From Paratinospora sagittata (taxonomy: Eukaryota > Streptophyta > Magnoliopsida > Ranunculales > Menispermaceae), in the NCBI GenBank assembly GCA_035771175.1, contig CM069612.1, positions 24,100,987 to 24,164,986 on the forward strand: a stretch of 64,000 nucleotides of DNA. Direction: 5' to 3'. Both the position numbers and the translations under genes were made by a program. Of the stretch, positions 1-12,500 are shown piece after piece. Below the pieces are notes generated by a model. It had not been told where the DNA came from. It made no database searches and worked only from the letters and a program-made list of their open reading frames with translations. Positions within the stretch are counted from its first letter, which is position 1. Every line of letters starts with the position of its first letter.

Positions 1-757
1 ATATATATTTGGTTTATTTTTGAGTATTTTCGTTCTTGTTTCTGCGACGAGTCTACATCAAATTGGTATCATAGACAAGTTCAATCTTGATCTGTTTCGT
101 CAATGGCGTCGAAGAGAAGATGGAAACTCGCAATCAATTCTCAGGTCGATTAACTTGAAGAATTGATCACTACTAATGCCAAAGCCGTGAATCAATTGCT
201 GAAAGTTGTTTTATGCTTGACGTTGTCTCAACTACAACTTCAAGAGTCGCCGTTGTCCAAGACAGGGAGAAAATTGTGGGATCTCACGGCAATCTTGCAG
301 TTTCACTCCACGATTCGGAACAGGGGTCCGAATCTGACCAATCCCATGCGATTAATCTAGTTCGTAGGGAGGGCTGCTACCACAGGCTCTTGCCTTCACC
401 ACAACCTTGCCGTGAGGTTTGCTTCACACCAACTACTATAGATGAATGGAATAAGGAAGAAAATCCTTTTGATAATCCACCCATATTTGATGAATATAGT
501 GATAAATCTGAGGAAGAAATCGTTATTGGTGACCAGGGAGGGCTATTAGTGATTCAAAAGTTAACCTTGGTTCCAACAACTAAAGAAGGAGATTAGTGGA
601 TAGAGGAAGAACTTAATAACTTAGTTACTAGTCAAGGCGGTTTTCGTATTCCGCAACAAATATGTGATGCAAGAAGGTGGGGGTCAAGATTAAAAATTGA
701 TATTCCTGAATAAAATATATATTTGGTGTATTTTTGAGTATTTTCGTTCTTGTTTCC
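1..757 (+). mobile_element. Decayed LTR-retroelement remnant (gag-like) between two copies of a terminal sequence
   Basis: A sequence of about 43 bp at 1-43 recurs with few changes at 714-756, as expected for the ends of two LTRs. Just after the first copy, near 63-70, comes TGGTATCA, which resembles a primer-binding site for initiator tRNA-Met. The interior carries short broken frames. One (about 213-596) contains NPPIFDEYSDKSEEE, and another (about 655-713) reads RRWGSRLKIDIPE. Both resemble pieces of plant Ty3/gypsy gag proteins, and the interior is far too short for a full element, so this is an internally deleted copy. It lies in a KTN80 intron, in the gene's orientation. Superfamily assignment is an inference from short motifs. 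Confidence 0.5.
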
Positions 758-1269
758 GGTAACAAGTAATTGTACAAATTCATCGCTTCTGCATATTGTT
801 ATTTCAAGTATTTTGTGTGCCTAGATTTATAATGATTATATATGATTGGGCTTAAGTTTCCTTAGCATATTATTATTAATTTATTACTATTATTAGTTTT
901 TTCATTTTATATTTTTATATGTTATATAACTTATATTTTTAATAAGAATATTTGCATCAGGTGGTTTGCTGAATTTTCATATTTGATTGAATTCTTCACT
1001 TTGTGTTATTGTTTGTTACTGATTTGTATGTATGTGCAATTATTTATTGAACAACTTGGGGTTTTTTATTTAATTATTTTCTTGTCACCTAGGCCTCGTC
1101 CAGTTGTCATGTAGGCACTGTTTCGCTTAAGTATGTCAAATTGCATAAGCATTGTTTGATATGTTACAACACTGGTTAGCAAGTGGGCATCCAGTGTATT
1201 CATAGAAAACACTCGTGAATGCATAATGTTTCTTCTCTTTTGTAATAAACCCGTCTTCCTTCTTCTCAG

Positions 1270-4200
1270 GCTACTGGGGTGCGCTCTATGACCTTCCACC
1301 CTGATGGAAGAACATTGTTCTGTGGACTGGAAGACAGTTTGAAGGTGTGAATGTTTGTTCATCATGTTGATTTTGTGAGTCCTAGTTAGAAAACAGAGTC
1401 TGTAACTTTTTGTGCCTTTGCTCAACCTCTAGGTATTTTCATGGGAGCCTGTAATATGCCATGATGCTGTTGATGTGGGATGGTCTACTTTGGGTCACCT
1501 CACGATCCATGAGGGGAAGTTGTTGGCATGCTCTTACTATAGAAGCAGTGTTGGCATATGGGTTGCAGATATTGGGGTAATTACATACTTTCCTCCCCCC
1601 TTATTTTGTCTTATCATGTTTCCAGACCTGTGTTTCATCCTTCACTTAGCTTCTTTCTATGACTTGGAGTTAATATGTGCTTCCTGATTCAGCTCATTAG
1701 ACCTTATGAGGTTGGCATTTCACCTGTGTCAAATGGCCCAATGGAGCAGCAATTCAATCTTCAGGAAAGACCTTCCATGCAAAAAATGGGAAACAGTACA
1801 AAGTCCAATTCTGGGTTGCTAGCTGTTCCTCATGAAAGTGAAACTACAGAAATAAGAAACATATACGTGGATAGTAAGTCATCTTTTTAAACAATAAAAT
1901 ATGTACAAGGCTCGTCTGACATTTAATGAAATCAATTCTTTCAATGAACTTAAGCTGCTGTTTATATGCCACTTAGCTCTTGCTAAGTTTGAGAAATCCA
2001 TGTCATGACTCATGTGGTCCTGATTCTGTATGATATGTCAAGACATTGTCAATATGCATTCTTGTTGACTATATCTCTTATATACTCCTTTTATGGCTTA
2101 GTGTTTTTCTTACATTTGATATGTTTTTCATTGGAAAGCTTCTGATAGCAAAAAGATGACCCCAAAAAGAGTTGGTTCCTTCAGTGCATCGAAGGTGGCA
2201 ATCCCAATGGATTCATCTGAATTCTGTAACCCATCTCCTCCAAAGAGAAGCCCTGAAACTGTGGTGCATACCAGAACTAATAGCCAAGTTAGCAGTCGGC
2301 AATTTAATGTGCCTGTAATTGTACCTAGAAACAATTCAGTTACTGAAAATGCAGTTAGTCCTAAAAGAGAATCTAATGCTTCTGAAAGAACCAGTCCTGG
2401 TATATTGCGCAAACCAACTCACATGCGGAGGCAATCAAGTATCAAATACGAAGCGGAGCAGTTATCATTGGCTACCGAATCTGGATCTTTTAGGAGCAAG
2501 ACAAGTGGGTTAGACATTGAACCGGAACCGAAATTTCACTTCAGTTTTTTTAGAAAAGATGAAGATACTCAAACCAGTAAGGAAAACTATCAAAACATGA
2601 GGAGTGTTGCCAAGAAGGTTGAGAGGAATCTATCACCGGATGTTCCTTTGAGCTCCTCCAGTCATGAGAATTGTTAAGTTCTCTTCTTCATGTAGCTCAT
2701 TTTCAATTTGTGTGCTGTTTTATAGTGTTTACTGATATTTTTTGTGAGCTGTTTTACTTACTGTTATCTTTATTTTTTGATTGGTAGCTCATCACGATCT
2801 TTGTTATAATATTCTCTCCTCCCTCCCTCCCATCTTGCATCTTTTGCAGGTCCTGAGACTCCAGGTATTAACAAGGGAATGAGCTCTTTGAAACTTGTTA
2901 ATGGGGGTAAGGCTGATGCCACTTGAGTTACACTTGTGTCTAGATTAATCGGACAGAATTTTACTTTTTCTAGCCTTTTGATTTTTGGCAGTTCAACCAG
3001 GAAGGACACGCTCTCTAGTTGATAGATGGGAGAAGAGAGAGAATTTCAATCCTGGTGAAAGTTTAACAAGAGAGAATCTTAGTCCCGGTGAAAGTTTAAC
3101 AATGAATGCATCTACAGACGTGGTGTCTGAAACTCATACCTTCCCTGAACAAATGGTATGTCTACATGCTTTGACATTTTTTGATGCATTAAAAGCCACC
3201 TGAGCAACTTCTTTTGTTCAGGGAAATATAATCCACGTCTCATGAGGTTTTCTTTAACACTGCTTGTTCAATGGTTTGATACTCGTTAATGTGCTTTTCC
3301 TTGCAAGCATAGACTTTTAGGTGAGTTATCAGGTATCAAAGTTAGGAGGCCCATGTGTTTGTTTTTATGTTCTCTTTGAATACTGGAGGTGTGTGTGCAT
3401 CACATTGTTCATCTTAGTGGTCTTGTAACCCTGGTCCATCAAGGTCCCTGTATTACCACAGTTGATATCTGTAGCTACCTCATTCTCTACAAGCTTAAGG
3501 CTTTGAATGAAAGGTTGTTGCCTCTACCAGCGTTTTTATTTTCAAAATTGACAAAATAATTTAATGCGTTTCAAGGTTTGTTTATGATATTCTATTGAGA
3601 ATTACAAACGTATCATTTCATATGTAGTTGCTTACTTAGTTTCATTCCTTTGTGTCATCCTCCAGCTTTCTTCCTTCTTTTTCTTTTTTATTCAATCAGC
3701 ATATAGTTCATATATGCCCATAGTTGCATTTTTCTGTACCATCTCGGAGTAATGTTCAAACCATTAATTGGTTGATGATTTGATCTATTCGGGGAAACAA
3801 GACCTTCTGCCTCATAATACCCATCATTTGGTGGTTCCACCTACATGTCCTCTTTGCATCTGCATTAGAAACTTAGGGCTTGTTTGGTTCAGGATTCAAT
3901 AATAATTTTTGAAAATAATTGTTGTTTTCTTGTGTCCTTCACAATTTTGGATTTTGTATTCAATAATAGTTTTTGACTTTCAAAAACAATCCAACCAAAC
4001 ACTTATCTGAGGACTCTTTGTTTTCAGAAATAGAAAACTGTTTTTTTTTTTTTTTTTTTCCAAATTCTATAGCAAATGGGCCCTTAGTTACACTATTAAA
4101 ATAAGTGCCAATATTGTTATATTGTCATTTTCTTCTTGTAACATCTGCTGGAGGTTCATAGGCATACACATCACTTGAATTGTGGCAAATAATGTCCTTT

Positions 4201-7200
4201 GACACTCTACTATCTACTCTAGTCACTAAGAAGTGCTTGTAGGCAGCTAGCTACTTCCCATATTTATAATGTCCTTTTTCAATTGTTTGATGTAACTGAC
4301 TTTATTTTGCTAGCATAGTTATGTTTAGATGCTAAATTAATGCTTACGTCTTGGTTATGATGTGAAAAATGGTGTATCCAATATACAAGGCTGGCTGCTG
4401 CCATTGCAGGTTTTATGGCCTTACTCCTGCATTTTGAAAAGGCAATTTCTATATTTAAACCTGTGACCTCTAAGTTACAATGGAGCAATCTTTACCTTTG
4501 TGCTGAGATCCACCCTTTGGCTGTAAATGAAATGTCAATTTAAGATTATTAGCAGCTAAGTTTCGATGCATGCATCTGCACAGACAGGTAGCTTTGGTTA
4601 ACCCTATGTTGTAAATTTGATGATGTGCAGAAATCTCAACCTCAAACATCTGGAAGCGAGTTACCATCTGCCAATGACGACAATGTTATTGAAGATATAA
4701 TGCACAACCATGATATATTATTGACTTCTCTGAGATCTCGCCTTACAAAGTTACAGGTATCTCAACTTCCTTAAATGGATTCATTTATCTTTTAAAGTTA
4801 TATTATTTTTTTATTGATATTTTTCCAGCCTACTATTGATACTTAATTGTGTTTCTGTAGTTGATATTACAATATAAGACGTTTGTTAGAGTCTTATAAC
4901 ATTAAATGCTATGTGCAGTGATGTTGAAATGCGGTCTGTCCTTGTAGTTGATGATTTTGTTTGTGCAATATTATTAGTAAGGAATATAACATCGGAGAAC
5001 AGTTGACAGATTAACAGAAACAGTTGAGAACATCCCATCAAGGACTGTTGGATTTTCTGTATTGAAATGCCTGATCTCCATCTGGTTTTGTTTATAGGAT
5101 TATTTTCTGTTAAAAGAAGAATAAGATATTAGTCTAACCAAGTTTCGCAGGTTGTACGACATTTTTGGCAAAGGAATGATGTCAAGGGTGGCATTAATGC
5201 TGTGGGAAAGTTGCCTGATCATTCTGTAGGTTTTTGTTTCATGCAAATTGATGTGTTGCTTGTTTCTGTTTCTGAGGGTTTCAGCTGGTAAATAGAGTCT
5301 TTATTTGTTATTTCGTGTTCTTTGCTCCATGGTATAGGTACAAGCTGATGTGGTGAGTGTTCTCATGGAGAAAATGGACTTGGTGACTCTTGATACATTC
5401 ACCTGCTTGCTGCCTTTGATTACAGGCTTGCTAAATAGCCAGATAGACAGGTGTTGTTTTATTCTCCACTTTTTCTTTCTTCTTTTCCCCCTTCTAAGAT
5501 ATAACAATGGTTTTTGGATGTGTTTCTTGAAACTTGCATTAGTGCAGTGTCATGTGTTCTGCTATGGCTCGAGCCATACAAATCCCTATAGCTTGTCTAC
5601 AATCATTGCAAATAACCATTGACTTAAAATGAAGCTATGTAACATTTGATTATCTTGGTCCATATAGCTATGCAGCGTTGCATTGTTTTGGTGTTACCTG
5701 TAGCTGGACCTATAGCTTGCTGATAGGTAGGGGTCCAACAATGCACATAAGCTATTACTAGCACACCCCCTCACATGTAGCCTTATCATGCATATGGAGG
5801 GATAAAGGGAGAGATTGGAAGAAAGAACAAACAAATCCCAGACATGAAAATGGGAAATATACAAATGCCAACAGGAAGACATGAACCTGAGGCATGTCAC
5901 AAAATCAATTTTTGATATCCTGTTAGAAACCACTTGACCTAAAAGTTATAGCTAATAGGTTGAGGCCCAACAATGTATATCGAGCTATCATTAATACTCA
6001 CCTTCACAAACAACCACATTCCAGCATGTGGAGTGACAAGGGAACTAGAAGAACAAATACATGACCAATATACCTATAGCTTGAGCTGTCTCTTTAGACA
6101 ACTTAAGATATGGAGCCAGATCGGTGCTCTGTAGCCTCATGAGCCATCGTACCATTATCCGAAACCGAAAATCATTGTCTTTTCACCTAGCCAATTGTGA
6201 AAAAGACTTTTTTGCTTAGTCATGCTTGGAACTTGTACCATATTTCCAAGTTTCAAGTACCCATTGAGGCTTTGAGACCAACATTTGTCACTATATTCGT
6301 TATATAATTGTCTAGTATATCTTTATAAGATCACTATTAGACTAGTTGTACTTTATACAACAAAATGCTGGTAGTAAAGGATCAACACATTTATCAACTA
6401 AGTATAATGAAAATATGAATGTTAAGATGAATATATAATAAAACATTAAAGGGCCGTACTTCGTGCACGAGGCTCCTGCCATTGTTTGGGGGGTGGGGGG
6501 TGGGGGGTGGTTGGTCTAGGGAAGGGACATCATGTACGCACTCTATCCTGCAACTATACCCACAATTATTCATATTCCTATTTACGCAATCAGGCAATTC
6601 CTACTGATATGTGCCATTATCTTTGCAATTAAAACATCGTAGATTGCTTTCCTTTGTGATAAGGGTGTCACTCTCATATCCTCTAAAGAAATCTGTCATT
6701 AGGTTTTCCTCCTCAAAATCTACGTTATCCAAACTCTTTATTTTAGCACAACGTACCCATGTCGACACTTCATGATACTGACATGGGAGTGGGATATGTG
6801 TCCGACACTTCAGATATTGAATACTACTTTGTAGATTTTGGAATACTCTAACAAAAATCTGCATAGGTTTTCCTCCTCGAGGTTCATTAACCAAGCTGCA
6901 TAGCTTCTCATTCCTTCCGAAAGGACAGTGCTATTGGTCTTATAGCCAGTGGTTCTATGCCTGCAGAATTACGAAATTCATGGTTGCAAATTACTTTGTA
7001 AATCTGCAGGCACACAAGTGTTTCTTTGGAGATAGTACTAAAGCTTGTGGCGATCTTTGGACCAGTAATTCATTCAACAATCTTGGCTACTCCATCTGTT
7101 GGAGTTGATCTTCAGGCAGAGTGGAGGTGTGTCTTCAGTGTTGATTAAGGTCCCTCTTGAAGTTATGGTTCTGTTCTCTGATGTTATTTGATTACATGTT

Positions 7201-8374
7201 TGACATAACAGGCGTGAATGTTGCAATCAGTGCTTTATCCACTTGCAAAAAATAAAGCAAGTTCTTCCTTTGGTTATAAGGTAATCGAGCTTTTCTGGTA
7301 CTATAAATTGTAGTTGTGCAACGTGTGAGTAGGTTCTTTATTATAGGAAGGATGTTAAGCATACTGTGAACTTGACATATATATATATGTATGCAATCAG
7401 GAAGAAAATGAGCTTGACGTTATCAAGTACAGAATCATAAATTTTATTTCTTTAATAGAAAATTTTCTTGTTCTGTTATCTTATTCTTGTGAATAATACA
7501 AAAAGGGAGAAGAAGAGAGAAAAGAGTCCTAGGGTTATGCTGAATGAAAGAATGAATACAAAAGATAATACAGAAAGCTTATATATCAGACAGGTGGAAT
7601 TACAAATTACCCTATCGTAAGAGCTAATACAATAGATGATCACTCTAATAATTCTTTGATAAATATGAAAAATCATCCAACTGTTTGATGTAGTGTTTTG
7701 TATTCAACAAACCCATCCCATTTTGAACCAAATTTTCAAGAGGATTGCATTTTGATGTATGAATGTTTTGGAGTTGTTGAAAGTTGCTTTCATGCTGTTT
7801 AATTATCCGTCACTTTTTGCCATGTATAATGTCGCCTACTACAGAAAATTAGTTTACTAATTTTAGTGGATTACTTGTTTTGAAACAAGAACCTTCATTA
7901 TATTTCTGAACAAAATAATTTATGATCTGATGTATCTTCAGTAGTTTGTTGTGAGAAAAGTATTAGGCTCAGCAGTCATTAAACCAGCTGTTCTGCAAAC
8001 TATCATGGAAAACTACATTTACATATTCCTCAAGATGTGATATGCACTTTATTTTTCTGTTTGGCTTCATCACTAGTTAATTCTGTTTCATCATCCTTCA
8101 CACATATCTTTTCATTATGATTCTTTGTTTGGATATAAATTTTCTATATTACCTAAATACCTTTCTGGTTGTGGTGAAGTGATTATTTATCAAGACGTAA
8201 AGAACAAAAAAAATGGCACGACTATATAGCAGTGATTAGTGACTTGTAGACACTTCTCCTTATCAGATCAATGAATGCAAACTGGTTTCTTCAATTCACA
8301 AAGTTTTCTGGTGCTGCAGGAGGGGAGGGTTGGTTGCTAAATGTGCACAAGAATTGAATCTAGTTCTTCAATAA
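1270..8374 (+). CDS. KTN80: Katanin p80 WD40-repeat subunit B1 homologue (KTN80), 3' part
   Basis: This is the regulatory subunit of the microtubule-severing katanin complex; it targets the p60 ATPase to microtubules. Twelve exons join in frame: 1270-1344, 1433-1576, 1693-1873, 2139-2672, 2850-2906, 2992-3155, 4631-4756, 5151-5225, 5338-5450, 7010-7126, 7212-7280, 8320-8374 (stop TAA). They encode 569 residues. The first two exons give the last WD40 repeats (GVRSMTFHPDGRTLFCGLEDSLKV, split here as GVRSMTFHPDGRTL and FCGLEDSLKV; then GWSTLGHL and CSYYRSSVGIWVADIG). A long Ser-rich linker follows, with the family signature GRTRSLVDRWEKRE. Exons 7-12 encode the conserved C-terminal con80 domain (IMHNHDILLTSLRSRL, VVRHFWQRNDVKGGINA, VQADVVSVLMEKMDLVTLD) that binds p60. 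Earlier WD40 repeats lie outside the window. Introns are long and hold a retroelement remnant, an Au-like SINE and a G-run tract. Junctions were placed by hand. Confidence 0.93.
3039..3104 (+). repeat. 33-bp in-frame tandem duplication in KTN80 exon
   Basis: Two adjacent 33-bp units (3039-3071 and 3072-3104) encode ENFNPGESLTR and ENLSPGESLTM in the linker between the WD40 and con80 domains, just after the RTRSLVDRWEKRE signature. The duplication keeps the frame, so it adds 11 residues without damage. Confidence 0.85.
4385..4512 (-). mobile_element. Au-like SINE fragment in KTN80 intron
   Basis: Read on the minus strand, the segment has a tRNA-derived head (TTGCTCCATTGTAACTTAGAGG), then a B-box-like GGTCACAGGTTTAAAT, then a body with TGCAGGAGTAAGGCC. 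This is the order found in plant Au SINEs, and it matches the other Au-like copies in this window. It is antisense to KTN80. No clear target duplication was found, and the copy is diverged. Confidence 0.5.
5694..6110. repeat. Diverged duplicated repeat in KTN80 intron
   Basis: Two related segments about 240 bp apart share blocks such as TCCAACAATGCACAT / CCCAACAATGTATAT, followed by AGCTAT and by CACATGT...ATGGAG / CAGCATGTGGAG. The block near 5925-5990 resembles the edge of a plant LTR or other interspersed repeat. No coding content is seen. The family was not identified. Confidence 0.35.
6488..6511 (+). other. Potential G-quadruplex tract in KTN80 intron
   Basis: Three runs of six G (6488-6493, 6495-6500, 6502-6507) are separated by single T residues and followed by TGG. 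The runs lie on the sense strand of an intron, so both DNA and pre-mRNA could fold. Function is unknown. Confidence 0.6.
7487..7690 (-). mobile_element. Possible LTR-like fragment in last KTN80 intron
   Basis: Read on the minus strand, the block starts near TTGGATGATTTTTC, has a TATA-like GATATATAAGC, and ends in a pyrimidine-rich tract with CTCTTTTCTCTCTTC. This layout resembles small plant LTRs. I found no exact TG...CA ends and no target duplication, so this is only a suggestion. Confidence 0.2.
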
Positions 8375-9596
8375 TCATAACCTGCTTCTATAGTCCAAGG
8401 CTTTGCTCTTTCTTCAGTCACATAGATAGCTTGCTTTTGCTTTAACAGGATAACGATAAGATACAGGCCCCAGCACGTATGTGTTTCACCATTGGCGTAT
8501 ACTATGCTTTTTGATATGGTAGTCACCTTGTAATCTCGTGATTTTGGAATTCGCCGAGGTATACTTTCTTCGATCAAGTTGGTGAATAGTGAAGAGGAGC
8601 CGCCGATAATTCAACATCTTTGAAGGTGAAGTTACCTCCAATATCAGCTTTAGTTGTGAATTGCATCACAATTCAGAAAGCTTTGTATGATTTTCCAAAA
8701 GGCAGTGGTGTAGTTTTCTGCATTGTTTTTCCCTTGCAATTCTTTAATGCTGGTCCTGTGATATGTGTCTGTTGTAATTTGGAACATATCTGTGTAATAT
8801 TGGATTTGTATAATTATTTTATGTTTGTACAAGCGTTATACATCTGATATTCAACAAAATAAGGTCAGTGTTCAATCTAAAAAAAATCTGTTCATTTTAT
8901 TGATGACTTGCTACATTCTAATTTGAAACTCTAAAATGCATTAATATTGATATTCGCATCAGCGTACTTCCAACATATGCCCTTTAATAGTGTTGATGAT
9001 AGTTAAATATGCATTCTTGAGCCTTTATATGACAGTTATAGTTTTTGGGTTAAGTAGTTTTTAACATGGTATTAAAGTTTTAGATTCGACTTAGGTTAAC
9101 ATACAAAGTATATAAAAGGGGTTTGATACGGTGATCTTGTTTAAGGAAAATAACTGCTGAACCAACGGCCGTTGGTTCATGAACTTGTAATTACCTGATA
9201 TAGATTGATTTCTATAAATATATGTAAGCATGTAAATAAATTCAATAATAATGTCTATTTTATTGAAAAAGTTTTTCTTTTTAAATTTTGTTATTTTGTG
9301 TATTCACACGTGCGGTGCGGCTCATCTCATTTCCCTCGTGAAACGAAATTTTCTTCTTAGCCCGCGAGCAGTTGGTCGTGAGACTTTTCATTCGCTCTCG
9401 AATTCTAGAAGATACAAAACCAAGTCTTAATTTCATTCAATCCACATCTTCTTCTTCTTCACAAAATCTGATTTTTGAATCTTCTCTTTGAGTATCTTCT
9501 CTCACAAGCTTCCTCTTTTTTCTTCAGTTCCAGATCTCTCTTCTTCTTCTTCTTCATTTTTATCAGAGATCGGTTTGTTTCTATTAATACGTTCTC
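8375..9596. other. KTN80 3' UTR and SCAMP promoter/leader
   Basis: No supported coding sequence. The first few hundred bases after the KTN80 stop are presumably its 3' UTR. Around 9300-9420 the sequence becomes GC-richer and includes CACACGTGCGG, a G-box-like core. From about 9437 to 9560 it is strongly CT-rich (CTTCTTCTTCTTC), a common look for plant 5' leaders just before the SCAMP ATG at 9597. Exact transcript ends cannot be read. Confidence 0.5.
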
Positions 9597-12500
9597 ATGG
9601 CAGGGCGTTTCGACGGAAATCCTTTTGACGACGACAATGTGAATCCATTCGCGGTGAGTTTAGTTATCACTTCTTGATGTTTGCGCCATAAGTTATTGGT
9701 AACAATGTTATTTGCCTAATCTCGATTAAAGAGATATTTGCTTATTTAGCGAAACTGGTTGAAGAGTTTGGTTATTTTCGGAGTCCACATTTGGAATTAG
9801 AGGTGGTAGGGTTGGAAGATTGTAAAAGTTTTTTTTTTTTTCCCTTTATTCTGGTGGTTTGTTTGGATGCGTGTGATTCATTTTGTTAGTTTCTGGTGTT
9901 TTTATTTTTATTTTTTATGGTCATTTAAAAAGCTGAAGGTCAAATGTGGTGGATTTTGGTGTTTAGTTACGGGAGCTTTCAGATCTGGTGTACTTCGGTG
10001 GTTTGAAGAGATGTTTTACAGATAATTTGTGATCGTCTCTCATGCTTTCAGCTAATTGAGGCATTTTTCAAGAAAATTATGTTTTGAGAAACAAAAAATT
10101 ACAAAAATATTGGGGAAAGTTTATTGCTGTTGATTTTCTGAATCTGATTTTGGTGTTTATGGTGTTATTGAATTGAATTTATGTGAAGATGCATGATTTG
10201 AGTTCATTGTTGTAGAGGAAATGGCAGAGAAAGACTCTAAACAAGTAGGTGGTTGCACATACTTATAATTATAAAAGAAGGCTTCTACTATGACTCAACA
10301 CCTACTCCTATTAGGTATTCAAAGCTTGACATTTTGTCTAATTACAAATCCCATAAAAACTTGACAGTTTTGTTTTGAGTTTGGGCCAAATCTTAACACT
10401 CATTTAATAGCATTTAGATTGCTTTTTTTTATTTTTGGATCTATCATATGGAAAGATTGCTGTTTATAAAGGCTGGATAAACATTCGCAATTCAAACGGT
10501 AGATAAACATTCGCCATGTTCAAAGTGAAGAAGCATTAGGTCATAAAGTTGTGAATAAGATGTTTCTTTTGTTGTTATTTTCCATATTATGGGTTTCTTG
10601 ATGAACTTATGTACAGTGAGACATAAGAATAGGTAGCTGATTCAACTTGGAGGATCTTGATGAAGAGAATCGATTTGCTTCCTGTGATTTGCATTAGGAG
10701 AGTGCTTGTCTTTGCCTCGTTAATTTCACAGAGAAAGTTCCTGGCACAGCAAATGCTTGTGTGCTTTTCTGAAATTTAGTCTTCACTTTTGCACTTTCAT
10801 TTAGCAAGAATTTTTTTTCCCCAAGAGTATGCTTGTACTCATTTTAGTAGCTGTAATCTTTCTTCTAAGTTTCTAAATGGCTATTCAATCTTCTTTTATC
10901 ACTTATTACCTGGTGTGGTTTCCAGAATTCTGGTAGTGTCCCTCCTGCCACAAACTCAAGGCTTTCACCTCTTCCTCCTGAACCTGCAGACTTCAACTAT
11001 AATCGTGGTGCGACCATTGACATTCCTCTTGATGGAGCAAAGGTAATGTGTTTAGGGAAGTAAAGGGCTCATTCTGTGTTATTTCTTTCTTATTTGTAAA
11101 ATGTTGAGTTCAGTTTATTAAATGTCCTTTGTTCTAATTCTAGGATTTAAAAAAGAAGGAAAAGGAACTCCAAGCTAAGGAAGCCGAACTGAAGAAGAGA
11201 GAACAGGTAATTGATTATTATTTTTTTTGTTAGTAATTATTTCATTATTGTATTTCAGTAAGGAAAAAAGGCTTTGTTGAGTTGAGAATTCCAATATTCA
11301 TGTCCCAAAAAAAAGTTGTAAATTGAACAATGATGTGGTATCCATTTTCTGAATAGCGACACCTGAAAGACACCCAAACCCTCCAATCTCACATATTCAA
11401 TAAAGAAAAGAATAATAGAGATCAACACCCACAACTCAAAGATATACCTGAAAAAATCCCAAAATCAAGGAAAAAACCATGGGCAAAAACAATCCACTAT
11501 CAATTAACAAGTACCTCAGAGGAATTAAACACTTAAAGTACTTCTACACTAGATAGTACACAAATCTGAGACTTTGGTAAAGAAGAATAACAGAAAGAGA
11601 ATACTCAAGAGAAAACTAGAACTCCAACCGTGTCACCCGCACAAGTTCTAAACTCTACATTCTTTCACAAAGCTTCCAAGGACCAAGCTTCACTATTTTT
11701 TAGATCTCACTCACTAGTTGGAATGATCAATAAACAATGAGGGACCTTCTATATATAGACTCTCCAGCCACAAAATTTAGAAATTGTGACCATCAAGGAT
11801 TCCTCATTTTACACCAACATGATTTCCTTATTCAAATACAACTAGATCATAAGGAAACATTTATCCATATTTAGAAAGTCCTAATTACTTTCTAAATACA
11901 TGTTCCATGTTCTAATCCAACAAGGAATCCATGTTTGAGCCAAAATCCAACAGACACCGACTATTTGATCACACCAAAAAAAAGACACTGACTATTTGAT
12001 CACATTGGCATGGCTACTCCATATCACAGTCACATGCAAGATTAGCAAGACCAGTTTTTTATTTATTTATTTATTTATTTTTATAATTTCCTTCTTATGA
12101 TTGCACTCAATACCAATTTGGGCCCCTCAAGATTTATCAAAAGCTTCTTGTTCAAGAAGTGACTGTAGGATAGCTCTTTGTAATTTTGCAGCCAGTACTT
12201 AAGCAATACTCTTGCCTAATCACCATTTTAGACTCATGGGTTAGTGTTAAGAGAATAAAATAATGAACGACACAAGATGTAACGTGGTTCGGCTTTATAG
12301 CCTACATCCACGGGAGAAGAGAAAATGATCTTTATTCTTCTGTAATGTCTTAATGGAGGGACTCCATATATATATAGACATACAGGGCTATGTACTTATA
12401 GCTATAATTACAATTTTAGTAACTGCTATATTCCTTAAAGAAAATAAATCCTTAAGGAAACAAATCTGTACAGGAAACAAATCTCAACACTCCCCCTCAA

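Noticed and set aside
1066..1425. 119-codon minus-strand frame
   Set aside because: It lies across a KTN80 exon on the opposite strand and shows no domain.
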